From positions 1 to 31,090 of the forward strand of contig JAQBFJ010000117.1 in assembly GCA_032123435.1 (NCBI GenBank): a stretch of DNA of 31,090 bases. Direction: 5' to 3'. Position 1 is the stretch's first letter. Each line of letters starts with the position of its first letter. This DNA is from JAQBFJ01 sp032123435 (GTDB taxonomy: Bacteria > Verrucomicrobiota > Kiritimatiellia > UBA8416 > JAQBFJ01). The translations under genes and the position numbers were made by a program. Shown piece by piece: positions 7,806 through 15,346 of the stretch. The notes beneath the pieces were generated by a model. That model was not told where the DNA came from. It was given only the letters and a program-made list of their open reading frames with translations, and did not search any database.

Positions 7806-8399
7806 TCAGTCAATTGTTCTTCTTTCAATAGCTTTGGCAATAGTCAATGGATCCGAATACGCAACCGCACTGCCCGACGGCAAACCAAGCGCCAGCCTGC
7901 TTACTTTAATTTTATTATCTTTGAGCAGTTCTTTGATGTAGCCGGCTGTTGTTTCGCCTTCGACATCAGTACTCAATGCCAAAATTACCTCGGTAACCCC
8001 TCCGCTTTCGACGCGCTCCAGGAGCTTACTTATCCGCAGGTTCTCAGGCCCATTTCCTCTCATTGGTGAAATCTTTCCCATCAAGGCGTGATATCTGCCG
8101 CGATACCCGCCAGACCGCTCAATCTTAACTATGTCATCCGGCTCTTCAACGACACATAATAGAGAGGAATCCCTGCTCGAACTGGCGCAGAGCCTGCAGG
8201 GCTCGATATCTATCGTTGTTATACTCCCGCACTGTGAGCAGCAGCGAATACCAGCTTTAGTTTCCTTGAGCGCGTTAATCATATCGCCCAGAAGACCACT
8301 TTGATCACGAACAAGCCTTACAGCCATTCGCTCCGCAGACCTACGGCCAATACCAGGCAATCTGCTTAAACACGCGATAAGTTTTTCAAAAGCTTCCAT
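7806..8399 (-). CDS. recR: Recombination mediator protein RecR
   Basis: Works with RecF/RecO to load RecA on gapped DNA. From the ATG at 8399 the protein has 197 residues, the family norm. A GTG at 8423 in the same frame would add eight residues and overlap ybaB, and is less likely. The helix-hairpin-helix segment LSRLPGIGRRSAER is at 11-24. A four-cysteine zinc finger (C54-x2-C57, C68-x2-C71) comes next. The Toprim domain follows, with LCVVEEPDDIVKIERSGGYRGRYHALMG and the later ALSTDVEGETTAGYIKELL. The final segment SRLALGLPSGSAVAYSDPLTI is typical. The order dnaX-ybaB-recR is a widely conserved operon. Confidence 0.96.
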   Translation of the reverse strand: MEAFEKLIACLSRLPGIGRRSAERMAVRLVRDQSGLLGDMINALKETKAGIRCCSQCGSITTIDIEPCRLCASSSRDSSLLCVVEEPDDIVKIERSGGYRGRYHALMGKISPMRGNGPENLRISKLLERVESGGVTEVILALSTDVEGETTAGYIKELLKDNKIKVSRLALGLPSGSAVAYSDPLTIAKAIERRTID

Positions 8400-8406
8400 A
8401 CATGCT

Positions 8407-8712
8407 TTATCCCAGCAAATCACCCATTCCCATGCCGGACGTTAGTTTCGCCATCTCTTTGCCCGCATCTTCCTTTGCCGCCGAAAGCGCGCCATTCACG
8501 GCAGACAGCACCATTTTCTCAAGATTCTCCGGTTTGGCCGGATCTATCAGTGAAGGGTCTATCTTGATGCTCTTCACGGAAATATCGCCACGGGCCGCGA
8601 CTGAAACCTTGTCGTTCGAATATTCAAACGTCTTGCTTTCCAGTTCTTTCTGGATCTTCTTCATCTCCTTCTTCATGGAAGCCGCCTTCTGCATCATTTT
8701 CATTATGTTCAC
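8407..8712 (-). CDS. ybaB: YbaB/EbfC family nucleoid-associated protein
   Basis: A 101-residue DNA-binding protein of the YbaB/EbfC family, which forms small dimers that bind DNA with little sequence preference. The N-terminal helix is rich in Met, Lys and Gln (NIMKMMQKAASMKKEMKKIQKEL). It is followed by the strands FEYSNDKVSVAARGDISVKSIKIDPSLID and a C-terminal helix (ENLEKMVLSAVNGALSAAKEDAGKEMAKLTSGMGMGDLLG); the Met/Gly-rich end is a family mark. It begins only 3 bp after the dnaX stop and ends next to recR, the standard dnaX-ybaB-recR arrangement. Confidence 0.95.
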   Translation of the reverse strand: MNIMKMMQKAASMKKEMKKIQKELESKTFEYSNDKVSVAARGDISVKSIKIDPSLIDPAKPENLEKMVLSAVNGALSAAKEDAGKEMAKLTSGMGMGDLLG

Positions 8713-8715
8713 TGC

Positions 8716-10473
8716 TTAATCTCCCTTTAATTCACGAACTTCCACTATACTGCCGCCAAACAGCTCCATCACCTGCTGAATTTCCGGTTCCTTAATCCAA
8801 TCACTATGTTGTTTTTTGTCAACATTCTGTTCCATTCCCGCTTTCGCATATTCTTCGTTACTTTCAAACTCATCTTCTGTTGCGACAGTAAACTTATCGT
8901 CACCTGACTGACCAGCTTCCCGGAAGGAATGCGGCTCGAACGAGACAGAAATATCCTTCTTAAGCTCCGCGCTTAAAACATGCTGAACAGCTCGACGATT
9001 CCTGGGGATTTCAAGATTCTTTGCTTCACCGGCAAATTCAGGATCGAACCCGATGATTACCCGGCTGTTCTCAACCGACACAGGCCTGGCATCGATAAGA
9101 AATTGTCTCGTTCCTATGGCAATTTTCGCTATTTTATCAATAATTCCAAGCCATCCTTGAACAAGAATTGCCAGCTCACCAGCTTCATCCTGCGGCAAAC
9201 CGTTCTCTGGCTCCACTTCACGGACCGGCGCGCGATTCTCTGTAACGTCCTCATCCCTGTTTTCTGCAACATCAATTTCAGGCGGAGCGGCCGCGTATGG
9301 AACATCATTGGCACGTTGACTGTCAGATTTTAAGTTTTTTTTTAACTCGTTGACCTGCGCCAATATTTCCTCAAGCGTAACAACCGTTGCCGCCCGCGCA
9401 CAGCGTATCACAGCCATTTCCAGAACGGTACGAACGGACAAAGCGTAACGCATCTTATCCTCCGCGGCCGACAGAATATCAGTTATTCGAATCACACGGC
9501 CAGCGTTCGTTTTTTTTGCCTGTTCTTTCAACACCTGAAGTTGAGCGTCCGTCACATCCGAATCCACGGTCAAATCATCAACATGAAGACATATCAGAAG
9601 ATTTCTAAAATGACCTATAAGTTCCACCACCAGTCTTTGCAGATCCTTGCCAGCCGCATCCAAAGCTGTTATTTTATTGATTATAGACTTAATGTCACCG
9701 GCGAGCATCATGCCTGCCAATTCCTCAAGCGCGCTTCGCGCTATCAATCCAAAAACCGACAGCACATCCTCTTCCACGATCTTGGTGCCCTTAAATGAAA
9801 TCAGCTGATCAAGCGCCGACTCCGCGTCGCGCAGACCTCCTTCCGAACCGCGTGCGATGGCCAGCAGTGCGTCATCATCCACTTCAATTTTTTCATCTTC
9901 CGCGATCATCTTCAGGCGTTCAATGATCAGGCCTACCGGAATTCGGCGCAGATCAAACCGCTGACAGCGTGACAGAATGGTTGCCAATATTTTCTCAGGC
10001 TCCGTAGTGGCAAAAATAAATTTTACGTGACCCGGCGGTTCTTCCAGCGTTTTCAACAGCGCATTAAAGGCCGCCACACTGAGCATATGCACTTCATCTA
10101 TCACATAAATCTTGTACGGCGCTCGGACTGGCGCGTATTTTACCGTATCGCGCAAATCACGCACCTGATCCACGCCATTATTGGAAGCGCCGTCAATTTC
10201 AAGAACATCCAGACTGGAACCACTGCTTATTTCTTTGCATGAATCACACTTATCACATGGCGTGACAGTTGGTCCTTCCACGCAATTCAATGCCTTGGCA
10301 AATATACGCGCGACTGAAGTTTTGCCGATGCCGCGTGGGCCAACAAAGAGGTAGGCATGTGCTATACGGCCTGTTTTGATCGCGTTTTTGAGCGTTCGCG
10401 TAACATGCTCCTGCCCAACAACATCATCAAACTGGCCTGGTCTCCATTTTCTTGCCAACACTTCGTAAGACAT
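8716..10473 (-). CDS. dnaX: DNA polymerase III subunit gamma/tau
   Basis: Clamp-loader ATPase of the replicative polymerase. The 585 residues start with YEVLARKWRPGQFDDVVGQEH, the nearly invariant DnaX opening. Walker A GPRGIGKT is at 45-52, zinc ligands are Cys64, Cys73, Cys76 and Cys79, the Walker B region is VIDEVHML near 124-131, and the sensor/arginine-finger segment ILSRCQRFDLRRI follows near 166. Domain III extends to about 370, after which a poorly conserved, acidic tau-like region runs to the end. No slippery A-rich frameshift site of the E. coli type was recognised within the reading. An AGG ribosome site lies upstream of the ATG. Confidence 0.96.
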   Translation of the reverse strand: MSYEVLARKWRPGQFDDVVGQEHVTRTLKNAIKTGRIAHAYLFVGPRGIGKTSVARIFAKALNCVEGPTVTPCDKCDSCKEISSGSSLDVLEIDGASNNGVDQVRDLRDTVKYAPVRAPYKIYVIDEVHMLSVAAFNALLKTLEEPPGHVKFIFATTEPEKILATILSRCQRFDLRRIPVGLIIERLKMIAEDEKIEVDDDALLAIARGSEGGLRDAESALDQLISFKGTKIVEEDVLSVFGLIARSALEELAGMMLAGDIKSIINKITALDAAGKDLQRLVVELIGHFRNLLICLHVDDLTVDSDVTDAQLQVLKEQAKKTNAGRVIRITDILSAAEDKMRYALSVRTVLEMAVIRCARAATVVTLEEILAQVNELKKNLKSDSQRANDVPYAAAPPEIDVAENRDEDVTENRAPVREVEPENGLPQDEAGELAILVQGWLGIIDKIAKIAIGTRQFLIDARPVSVENSRVIIGFDPEFAGEAKNLEIPRNRRAVQHVLSAELKKDISVSFEPHSFREAGQSGDDKFTVATEDEFESNEEYAKAGMEQNVDKKQHSDWIKEPEIQQVMELFGGSIVEVRELKGD

Positions 10474-10483
10474 AATTTACCTG

Positions 10484-10606
10484 CTAACGGGCCAACACAA
10501 TGTCCCTTATAAAAAGGTAATTATTAGCATCCCAATCCGGCATTTGGCAAGGATATTCAATATTTCCGCTTTTATCCATGTAATAGCCTTTGAGATACCG
10601 GATCAT
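10484..10606 (-). CDS. Possible 40-residue small protein upstream of dnaX
   Basis: A short frame reading MIRYLKGYYMDKSGNIEYP, continuing through CQMPDWDANNYLFIRD to IVLAR and stop. It ends 10 bp before the dnaX ATG on the same strand. It has no good ribosome site; the stop TGA lies three codons upstream of the first Met. The composition (aromatic, acidic, well mixed) looks protein-like rather than random, and it could be a leader ORF or the remnant of an upstream gene. It was also checked as a possible place for the SRP RNA sometimes found near dnaX, and no such signature was seen. I do not recognise the sequence. Confidence 0.3.
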   Translation of the reverse strand: MIRYLKGYYMDKSGNIEYPCQMPDWDANNYLFIRDIVLAR

Positions 10607-10746
10607 CCGCGTTCAATACCGGAATCAAGCAGACAAACATGGAAAACACCATACTCAGCGTCACACTTTACAATAATCGGAATTTAAAAATACTTTCCCG
10701 AAGAAACCAGTTTATGCGATAATATGCTCACATTTAATTCGGCAAG

Positions 10747-11400
10747 ATGAAAAAAGACCTCAAAAAAATATCTGCAATAAATCGTATTCTCAAACGGGAA
10801 TATAAAAACCATTACGCTCCGGTAATTGAGCTGGAAAAAGCCAGAACAAAAGATCCGTTTAAAATACTTATTGCGACGATTCTCAGTGCCAGGACCAAAG
10901 ACCAAACAACTGCAGACGCGTGCAGAAGACTATTCAAGATTGTCAAAACTCCGGCAGACCTGAAAAAGGCATCTCTTGCGAAGATCACAAAGCTTATTTT
11001 CCCGGTCGGCTTTTACAAAACAAAGGCAAAACATTTAAAAGCATTGCCTGTGGTTCTGGATAAATTATTTGATGGTATAATTCCCGGCACGATTGACAAC
11101 CTTTGCCGACTGCCCGGTGTTGGCAGAAAAACAGCCAATCTTGTTGTTGCTATCGCATTTAACACACCTGCTATCTGTGTTGATGTGCATGTACACAGAA
11201 TAAGCAATCGGCTCGGGATGGTAAAAACGAAAGACCCTCATGAAACTGAAATGGCGTTACGCAAGATACTTCCCGTCAAATACTGGAAGGCGTGGAATAC
11301 TTACATTGTTGCTTATGGTCAGACGGTTTGCAAGCCGGTCAAGCCTGACTGTGCTGTGTGCGTCATCAGAAAATACTGTGATCGTATAGGTGTTAAATAA
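10747..11400 (+). CDS. nth: Endonuclease III (DNA N-glycosylase/AP lyase)
   Basis: Base-excision-repair enzyme that removes oxidised pyrimidines and nicks the abasic site. The 217 residues match the family. The helix-hairpin-helix LPGVGRKTA is at 122-130 with the catalytic lysine at 128. The catalytic aspartate is in VDVHVHRISNRLG (Asp146). The C-terminal iron-sulfur cluster has the exact spacing C-x6-C-x2-C-x5-C (CKPVKPDCAVCVIRKYC). The N-terminus is unusually lysine-rich. It is divergent from dnaX with a 273-bp gap that contains the possible 40-residue ORF. It is the first plus-strand gene of a stretch of loosely spaced single genes. Confidence 0.95.
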   Translation: MKKDLKKISAINRILKREYKNHYAPVIELEKARTKDPFKILIATILSARTKDQTTADACRRLFKIVKTPADLKKASLAKITKLIFPVGFYKTKAKHLKALPVVLDKLFDGIIPGTIDNLCRLPGVGRKTANLVVAIAFNTPAICVDVHVHRISNRLGMVKTKDPHETEMALRKILPVKYWKAWNTYIVAYGQTVCKPVKPDCAVCVIRKYCDRIGVK

Positions 11401-11640
11401 AGTTGTTTTCCCGGTCGGAATGCTCAAACACAATACGATGAGTGCGTTTCTCAGCCATTTGTCTTTACTGAACGTCGCAGGCGAACGAGTGAACCGATAC
11501 ATGGGTCCATTCATTCAAAATTATTATAAACCCATTACTGAGGTGTATTGTGCTGGAAACACTACCTAAAGCAAGAACTTAAAACCGATTATTGGAATTG
11601 GCAAATCGAGACCGCGACCTCTCAGGGGCGGACAGATATA

Positions 11641-11667
11641 CCCAGCGTCAATCCCTTATTTTGCTAT
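11641..11667 (+). repeat. 27-bp inverted repeat, left copy
   Basis: The sequence starting CCCAGCGTCAATCCCTT and ending TTTTGCTAT recurs in reverse complement at 13143-13169 with one mismatch (26/27). The two copies bracket the rlmM-like gene. A shortened relative of the first 14 bases appears near the window end at 31053-31066 (13/14 match to ACCCCAGCGTCAAT), so it is probably a dispersed repeat in this genome. Confidence 0.75.
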
Positions 11668-11792
11668 CTTGAAGGCAGACCACTCAGGCCGCCATTCTTT
11701 AGACAGGATAACAGCTTGCAAAGTGGGCTTGTTATGACCTATTATCCCCGTAGATAATTATTGTGCCTGATAACTAAAAAATAAGGGTGCTT

Positions 11793-11983
11793 TAGCCCGC
11801 ATATTTCATGAAGAATCGCATGCGTGTGGGATAAGAAGTTGGAAAACAATGGCTTTATGTAGTAAGAGGCGAGCCCGGAGTGCGTAATCTCCTGCGTTAT
11901 ACGGCATTCGGCATAGTTGGCTATAGCCGAACACCGCATGCCTTGGAGCTTGCGCACTCTGAACTCGTGAAATAAGCGGGTTA
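11793..11983. mobile_element. 191-bp MITE-like element with imperfect 19-bp terminal inverted repeats
   Basis: The left end (TAGCCCGCATATTTCATGA, 11793-11811) and the reverse complement of the right end (TAACCCGCTTATTTCACGA, from 11965-11983) match at 16 of 19 positions. The interior has no open reading frame of note but contains a strong hairpin at 11907-11931 (TTCGGC-ATAG / CTAT-GCCGAA with a TTGG loop). No clear target-site duplication is visible next to the ends. The terminal sequences remind me of small elements mobilised by an IS transposase supplied elsewhere, but I cannot name the family. Confidence 0.55.
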
Positions 11984-12028
11984 GGATCTCAGGAGAAAAT
12001 CCAGAGCATCAACGAGTAAATTTTACCC

Positions 12029-12937
12029 ATGATCGCATACCTAACGGCCGAGGGCTTTGAACGTGAATTGATCAAGGAAGTTCCCGAAGTGGAGGCGGTC
12101 TTTGGCCGCTTGGTGCTCGCCGGTGGCGCCTGCCCCGCGCCCGCTTTGGCGGCCAACGTTTGGCTAAATCCCGAACGGATAGAGGCCAAGTCCATCGGCA
12201 ATGTGGTTCGCAAGCTCAAGTCCGTGCAGCGTAATTGGGCCTTCTATGCTCCCGACTGGCATCGCCGCCATGTGCTGATTCAAGAGCAATTGCCCAAGGT
12301 CAAAGCCGCGCCCATAGAATTTCTAGGCGTCGTTCCATCCGCTCCGCTCGGCTCCTGGTCGTTGATTGAGCGCGAGACCTTGTTGTTCAGTTCCCGATGT
12401 TCTAGCCCCTTTCCCAATGGCGAAGTTCACATGGTGGAGAACAAGACCGATCCTCCGTCACGAGCGTATCTGAAGCTCTGGGAGGTATTCACCGTGCACG
12501 GAGTGCGGCCGCAGGCGGGCGAGAAGTGCTTGGATCTGGGTAGCAGCCCGGGTGGCTGGACTTGGGTGCTGGCGCAATTGGGGTGCGAGGTAATCAGCGT
12601 CGATAAGGCGCCGCTGACAGCAGCGATTGGAGCTCTCCCTAAGGTGCGTTACGTTTCTGAGAGTGCTTTCGCCCTTGAACCAACCAGTGTGGGACGGATC
12701 GACTGGTTGTTCTCGGATGTGATTTGTTACCCGGAGCGCCTGCTCAAGCTCGTGCAGCGATGGCTGGCGGGCGGGCATGCGGCCAACTTTGTTTGCACCA
12801 TTAAATTTCAAGGCGAAACTGACCATCCGATCATCGAACAGTTTCGCCAGATTCCGGGCTCACAGTTGATTCACCTGTATCACAACAAGCACGAGCTCAC
12901 GTGGATCAATCTGGCCGCGAATCGCCACCGCCAATAG
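12029..12937 (+). CDS. rlmM: RlmM-like FtsJ-family SAM-dependent rRNA 2'-O-methyltransferase
   Basis: A 302-residue methyltransferase of the COG2933/RlmM type, which in E. coli 2'-O-methylates C2498 of 23S rRNA. The N-terminus (MIAYLTAEGFERELIKEVPEVEAVFGRLVLA) resembles the RlmM THUMP-like region. The Rossmann domain begins with CLDLGSSPGGWTWVLAQLG (about 167-185) and continues with VISVDKAPL. The Lys-Asp-Lys-Glu catalytic tetrad of FtsJ enzymes can be placed at Lys149 (SRAYLKLWE), Asp in FSDVICYPE, Lys in CTIKFQG and Glu in HNKHELTWI. It is shorter than E. coli RlmM (366). It looks richer in G+C than nth or the 15-kb genes and is bracketed by a 27-bp inverted repeat, which hints at acquisition. 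No good ribosome site precedes the ATG. Confidence 0.85.
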   Translation: MIAYLTAEGFERELIKEVPEVEAVFGRLVLAGGACPAPALAANVWLNPERIEAKSIGNVVRKLKSVQRNWAFYAPDWHRRHVLIQEQLPKVKAAPIEFLGVVPSAPLGSWSLIERETLLFSSRCSSPFPNGEVHMVENKTDPPSRAYLKLWEVFTVHGVRPQAGEKCLDLGSSPGGWTWVLAQLGCEVISVDKAPLTAAIGALPKVRYVSESAFALEPTSVGRIDWLFSDVICYPERLLKLVQRWLAGGHAANFVCTIKFQGETDHPIIEQFRQIPGSQLIHLYHNKHELTWINLAANRHRQ

Positions 12938-13339
12938 GAAAATTAAGGACGGACCATAGGTTGTGTTCTGCGGATCACTTGCGCAGGTCACTTTCGCCGT
13001 TGGACTCGAACAAAACATGAAAAAGATAGTCACATCATCCTTAGTCATCGTGCTCGGCCATATCGGGGTCACCCATTAGAGGCGACGGCAAGAGAAAAAA
13101 CACTCCACCCATTCATTGACCCTAAGGGGTTGAGACCCCCAAATAGCAAAACAAGGGATTGACGCTGGGGTTTGCCAGTCGGCTTTAGCTGTAGCAGAAA
13201 ACGGGCTCAAATCTAAGTATTAGCCAATGTTTTCAATAGAAAAGAGATGATTTCGTTGTTTTAGAGAAAAAGTGTTAGGCTGACCAGACCTAGTCGGTAT
13301 AATAATAAGTTGGCAGAAAGAAAAGAAAGGGAGGTCTAT
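12938..13339 (+). other. Intergenic stretch with inverted-repeat copy and an ORF stub
   Basis: These 402 bases hold no complete gene I recognise. A 20-codon frame at 13017-13079 (MKKIVTSSLVIVLGHIGVTH, then TAG) looks like the first part of a signal peptide and may be the stub of a lost secreted-protein gene. A small palindrome (GGGGTTGAGACCCC, around 13126-13139) lies next to the right copy of the 27-bp inverted repeat. The final 80 bases are A/T-rich and end in the GGGAGG ribosome site of the next gene. Confidence 0.45.
13143..13169 (-). repeat. 27-bp inverted repeat, right copy
   Basis: Reverse complement of the repeat at 11641-11667 with a single mismatch (A versus G in the T-rich middle). 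Together the two copies define a 1,529-bp segment that contains the MITE-like element and the rlmM-like gene. Confidence 0.75.
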
Positions 13340-13714
13340 ATGTCGGAGCAAAAAAAGCGTCACGGCTGTCTGACGGCATGGCTAATTCTCATGCTCGTTG
13401 CAAATGCGGGATGCGCGGTGATGTATCTGCTCGGAGGAGAAGCGATCAAGGCAGCCTATCCTGATGCACCGGGGTGGACATTTCCCGTGCTGATCGTCTT
13501 CAGCTTGTTCAATCTGGTCTGCGCCATCGCACTATTCAAATGGAAGAAATGGGGATTCTGGGGATTCTGCTTTTCGAGCGCAATTGCTCTGGCTGTCAAC
13601 CTTAGCATTGGCCTTGGAATTGCACAATCCCTCGGTGGCCTCGTCGGTGTGGCAATCTTCTACGGAGTGTTACAGATTGGAAAAGAGAACAAGGGCTGGC
13701 CACAACTTGACTAG
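13340..13714 (+). CDS. Small multi-pass membrane protein of unknown function
   Basis: From the ATG at 13340, preceded by AAAGGGAGG, the protein has 124 residues; ten more codons upstream are open but less likely. The start is polar (MSEQKKRHG) and is followed by three to four hydrophobic segments: CLTAWLILMLVANAGCAVMYLL (about 10-31), FPVLIVFSLFNLVCAIALF (about 48-66), KWGFWGFCFSSAIALAVNLSIG (about 69-90) and a last Gly-rich one LGGLVGVAIFYGVLQIG (about 97-113). The loop with KWKKWGFWGF between segments two and three is distinctive. I recognise no domain with a known role. It lies 86 bp before the aldo/keto reductase in the same direction. Confidence 0.75.
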   Translation: MSEQKKRHGCLTAWLILMLVANAGCAVMYLLGGEAIKAAYPDAPGWTFPVLIVFSLFNLVCAIALFKWKKWGFWGFCFSSAIALAVNLSIGLGIAQSLGGLVGVAIFYGVLQIGKENKGWPQLD

Positions 13715-13800
13715 CGATTGCCAACTCTTGGAGCGTACGCGATGAACGCGCCGCTCAAGAGTGACGTTCGAAATCAGATTAAAGAACGGAGAAAGAAAGA

Positions 13801-14805
13801 ATGAAATACAGGAGACTCGGTGCATCTGGAATTGAAGCTTCCGTAGTGGGATTGGGGACCTGGGCCATAGGGGGATGGATGTGGGGTGGATCGAACGAGT
13901 CCGAAGCTATCAAGACAATCCATGTTGCCATCGACGCTGGGATGAACCTTGTCGATACCGCTCCCGCGTACGGGTTCGGGCTGTCGGAAGAGATCGTAGG
14001 AAAGGCAATCCGGGATCGCCGGGATAAAGTTGTCTTGGCTACGAAGTGCGGCTTGATATGGCACGAGGAGAAAGGGTATTTCTTCTTTGCTTCAGACGAA
14101 AAGCACCCGACCGACGATGGCCGCATCAAGGTCTACAAGTGTCTCTCTCCAGAGACGATTCGTTACGAAGTGGAGCAGAGCCTCAACCGCCTCGGCACGG
14201 ATCGCATAGACCTGTTTCAGACCCACTGGCAGAGCTCCACTACGCCGATTGCCGACACCATGGAAACCCTTATGAAGCTCAAGGACGAAGGCAAAATTCG
14301 CGCGATTGGGTGCTCGAACGCGTCACCGGGCCAGATGGACGAGTATCGGGTCACAGGCCAGCTTGATGCAGATCAAGAGCTCTTCTCCATGCTCGACCGC
14401 AAACATGAACAGGACAACCTCCCCTATTGTGCAGAACACGGTATATCCTTTCTGGCCTACTCGCCTCTTGGCCAGGGACTTCTCACTGGCAAGATCGGAC
14501 CAGAAAGGACATTCCGGGAGGGCGACCAGAGGAACAATAAGCCACGATTCAGCATCGAGAACAGGCAAAAGCTTACGGCGATGCTGGAGGCCTTCCGTCC
14601 GATCGCAGAACGGCATCAGATTTCGCTGGGGCAGCTTGCCATCGCCTGGACTGCTGCCCAGCCAGGATGCTCACACGCGCTGATAGGAGCTCGGACAGTT
14701 GAGCAGGCAACTGAGAACGCAAGAGCAGGTGACGTGGAACTGGCCGATGCGGAGCTTCAGACAATGCGGAGGGTCATTGAACAACACGCTGCCGAGATCC
14801 CGTAG
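13801..14805 (+). CDS. Aldo/keto reductase
   Basis: NADPH-dependent carbonyl reductase of the aldo/keto reductase superfamily, 334 residues, the usual length. The (alpha/beta)8 barrel starts MKYRRLGASGIEASVVGLGTWAIGGW. The catalytic tetrad is visible: Asp52 and Tyr57 in VDTAPAYGFG, Lys82 in VVLATKCG and His142 in FQTHWQ. The later segments KIRAIGCSNAS and AYSPLGQGLLTGKI are family hallmarks, and IGARTVEQATENARAGDVELAD near the end fits the cofactor site. It resembles the general-stress-protein-69/YajO group, but the substrate cannot be read from the sequence. A GGAG ribosome site precedes the ATG. The gene stands alone in its transcriptional context. Confidence 0.93.
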   Translation: MKYRRLGASGIEASVVGLGTWAIGGWMWGGSNESEAIKTIHVAIDAGMNLVDTAPAYGFGLSEEIVGKAIRDRRDKVVLATKCGLIWHEEKGYFFFASDEKHPTDDGRIKVYKCLSPETIRYEVEQSLNRLGTDRIDLFQTHWQSSTTPIADTMETLMKLKDEGKIRAIGCSNASPGQMDEYRVTGQLDADQELFSMLDRKHEQDNLPYCAEHGISFLAYSPLGQGLLTGKIGPERTFREGDQRNNKPRFSIENRQKLTAMLEAFRPIAERHQISLGQLAIAWTAAQPGCSHALIGARTVEQATENARAGDVELADAELQTMRRVIEQHAAEIP

Positions 14806-14917
14806 TGCTGGAGGAAGGGGTGTTTCCGTAAGGGATTTCGAACACAATCCTGGAGCTCATCGGCGACAGGCGCCAAAAGCTCAGGCACAACGTTACCCTA
14901 TGATAAACATGCATACT

Positions 14918-15012
14918 GTTACTATACACATTGCCCTCCAATATTATTTGTATAGTAACTATTGACATTTGTTACTATACAATGTATCTTATTCTTGGTT
15001 TTGTATAGTAAC
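14918..15012 (+). promoter_or_regulatory. Promoter with four alternating GTTACTATAC operator-like sites
   Basis: The 10-mer GTTACTATAC occurs forward at 14918-14927 and 14971-14980 and as its complement GTATAGTAAC at 14950-14959 and 15003-15012, all four copies perfect. Start-to-start spacings are 32, 21 and 32 bp, close to whole turns of the helix (three, two, three), so bound proteins would lie on the same face. A consensus -35 (TTGACA, 14962-14967) and -10 (TATCTT, 14985-14990) with a 17-bp spacer sit inside the array. The third site occupies the spacer and the fourth lies just after the expected start of transcription. This is the layout of an autorepressed promoter and drives the two genes at 15029-16013. 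Confidence 0.8.
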
Positions 15013-15028
15013 TACTAAAGGTTTTGAC

Positions 15029-15346
15029 ATGGCAATAAAGAGCGTTCTTAAGGAAGAGTTGGCTAATTCGTTGCGCATGAAAAAGCGATACGAAAAAGAA
15101 CTATCCAAACTTCTTAAGGGAAGTATTAACAAGCGAAACATCAAGGGATATGAATACTATTATCTGGTGTACAGAGAGAATGGAAAATTCAAAGCGGAAT
15201 ACAAAGGTAAAAGTATTTCAGCCAGAGAGCTTGAAAAATATAGCCAAGCCAAAGAGTTGAGATCAAAATATCGCAAGAATTTGTCACAATTGAAAAAACA
15301 AATACTCTACCTGAAAGGTGCTTTACGTGGAAAAGCAGAAGTATAA
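15029..15346 (+). CDS. Small basic coiled-coil protein, first gene of a nucleotidyltransferase module (DUF6788-like)
   Basis: A 105-residue, very lysine-rich protein starting at the ATG at 15029; AAAGG lies 8 bp upstream. A helical N-terminus (about 1-28, KSVLKEELANSLRMKKRYEKELSKL) leads to a beta-hairpin that reads GSINKRNIKGYEYYYLVYRENGKFKAEYKGK. A second long helix or coiled coil follows (about 61-98). The hairpin pattern G-S-x-x-K-R-x-x-x-G-x-x-Y-Y-Y-L-x-Y-R-E-x-G-K resembles small proteins annotated as DUF6788. There is no visible helix-turn-helix. It overlaps the following nucleotidyltransferase gene and sits behind an operator array, so it is the likely antitoxin or regulatory partner, an inference from layout. 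Confidence 0.7.
   Translation: MAIKSVLKEELANSLRMKKRYEKELSKLLKGSINKRNIKGYEYYYLVYRENGKFKAEYKGKSISARELEKYSQAKELRSKYRKNLSQLKKQILYLKGALRGKAEV

Larger units (their letters stand above)
11401..12028 (+). other. Intergenic stretch with repeats and an unassigned 49-codon frame
   Basis: No recognisable gene fills these 628 bases. A plus-strand frame from an ATG at 11420 to a TAA at 11567-11569 would give 49 residues (beginning MLKHNTMSAFLSHLSLL). It has no ribosome site and no family I recognise, so it may be a remnant. The stretch also holds one arm of a 27-bp inverted repeat (11641-11667) and a 191-bp element with terminal inverted repeats (11793-11983), both listed separately. The next gene, rlmM-like, starts only 45 bp after that element. 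Confidence 0.5.

Noticed and set aside
10474..10746. SRP RNA (ffs) upstream of dnaX
   Set aside because: Neither strand shows the conserved GGAAGGAAGC-type helix 8 sequence or GNAR tetraloop.
12458..12826. 122-residue frame antisense to the RlmM-like gene
   Set aside because: It lies wholly within a well-supported gene with conserved motifs and has no recognisable domain or ribosome site.
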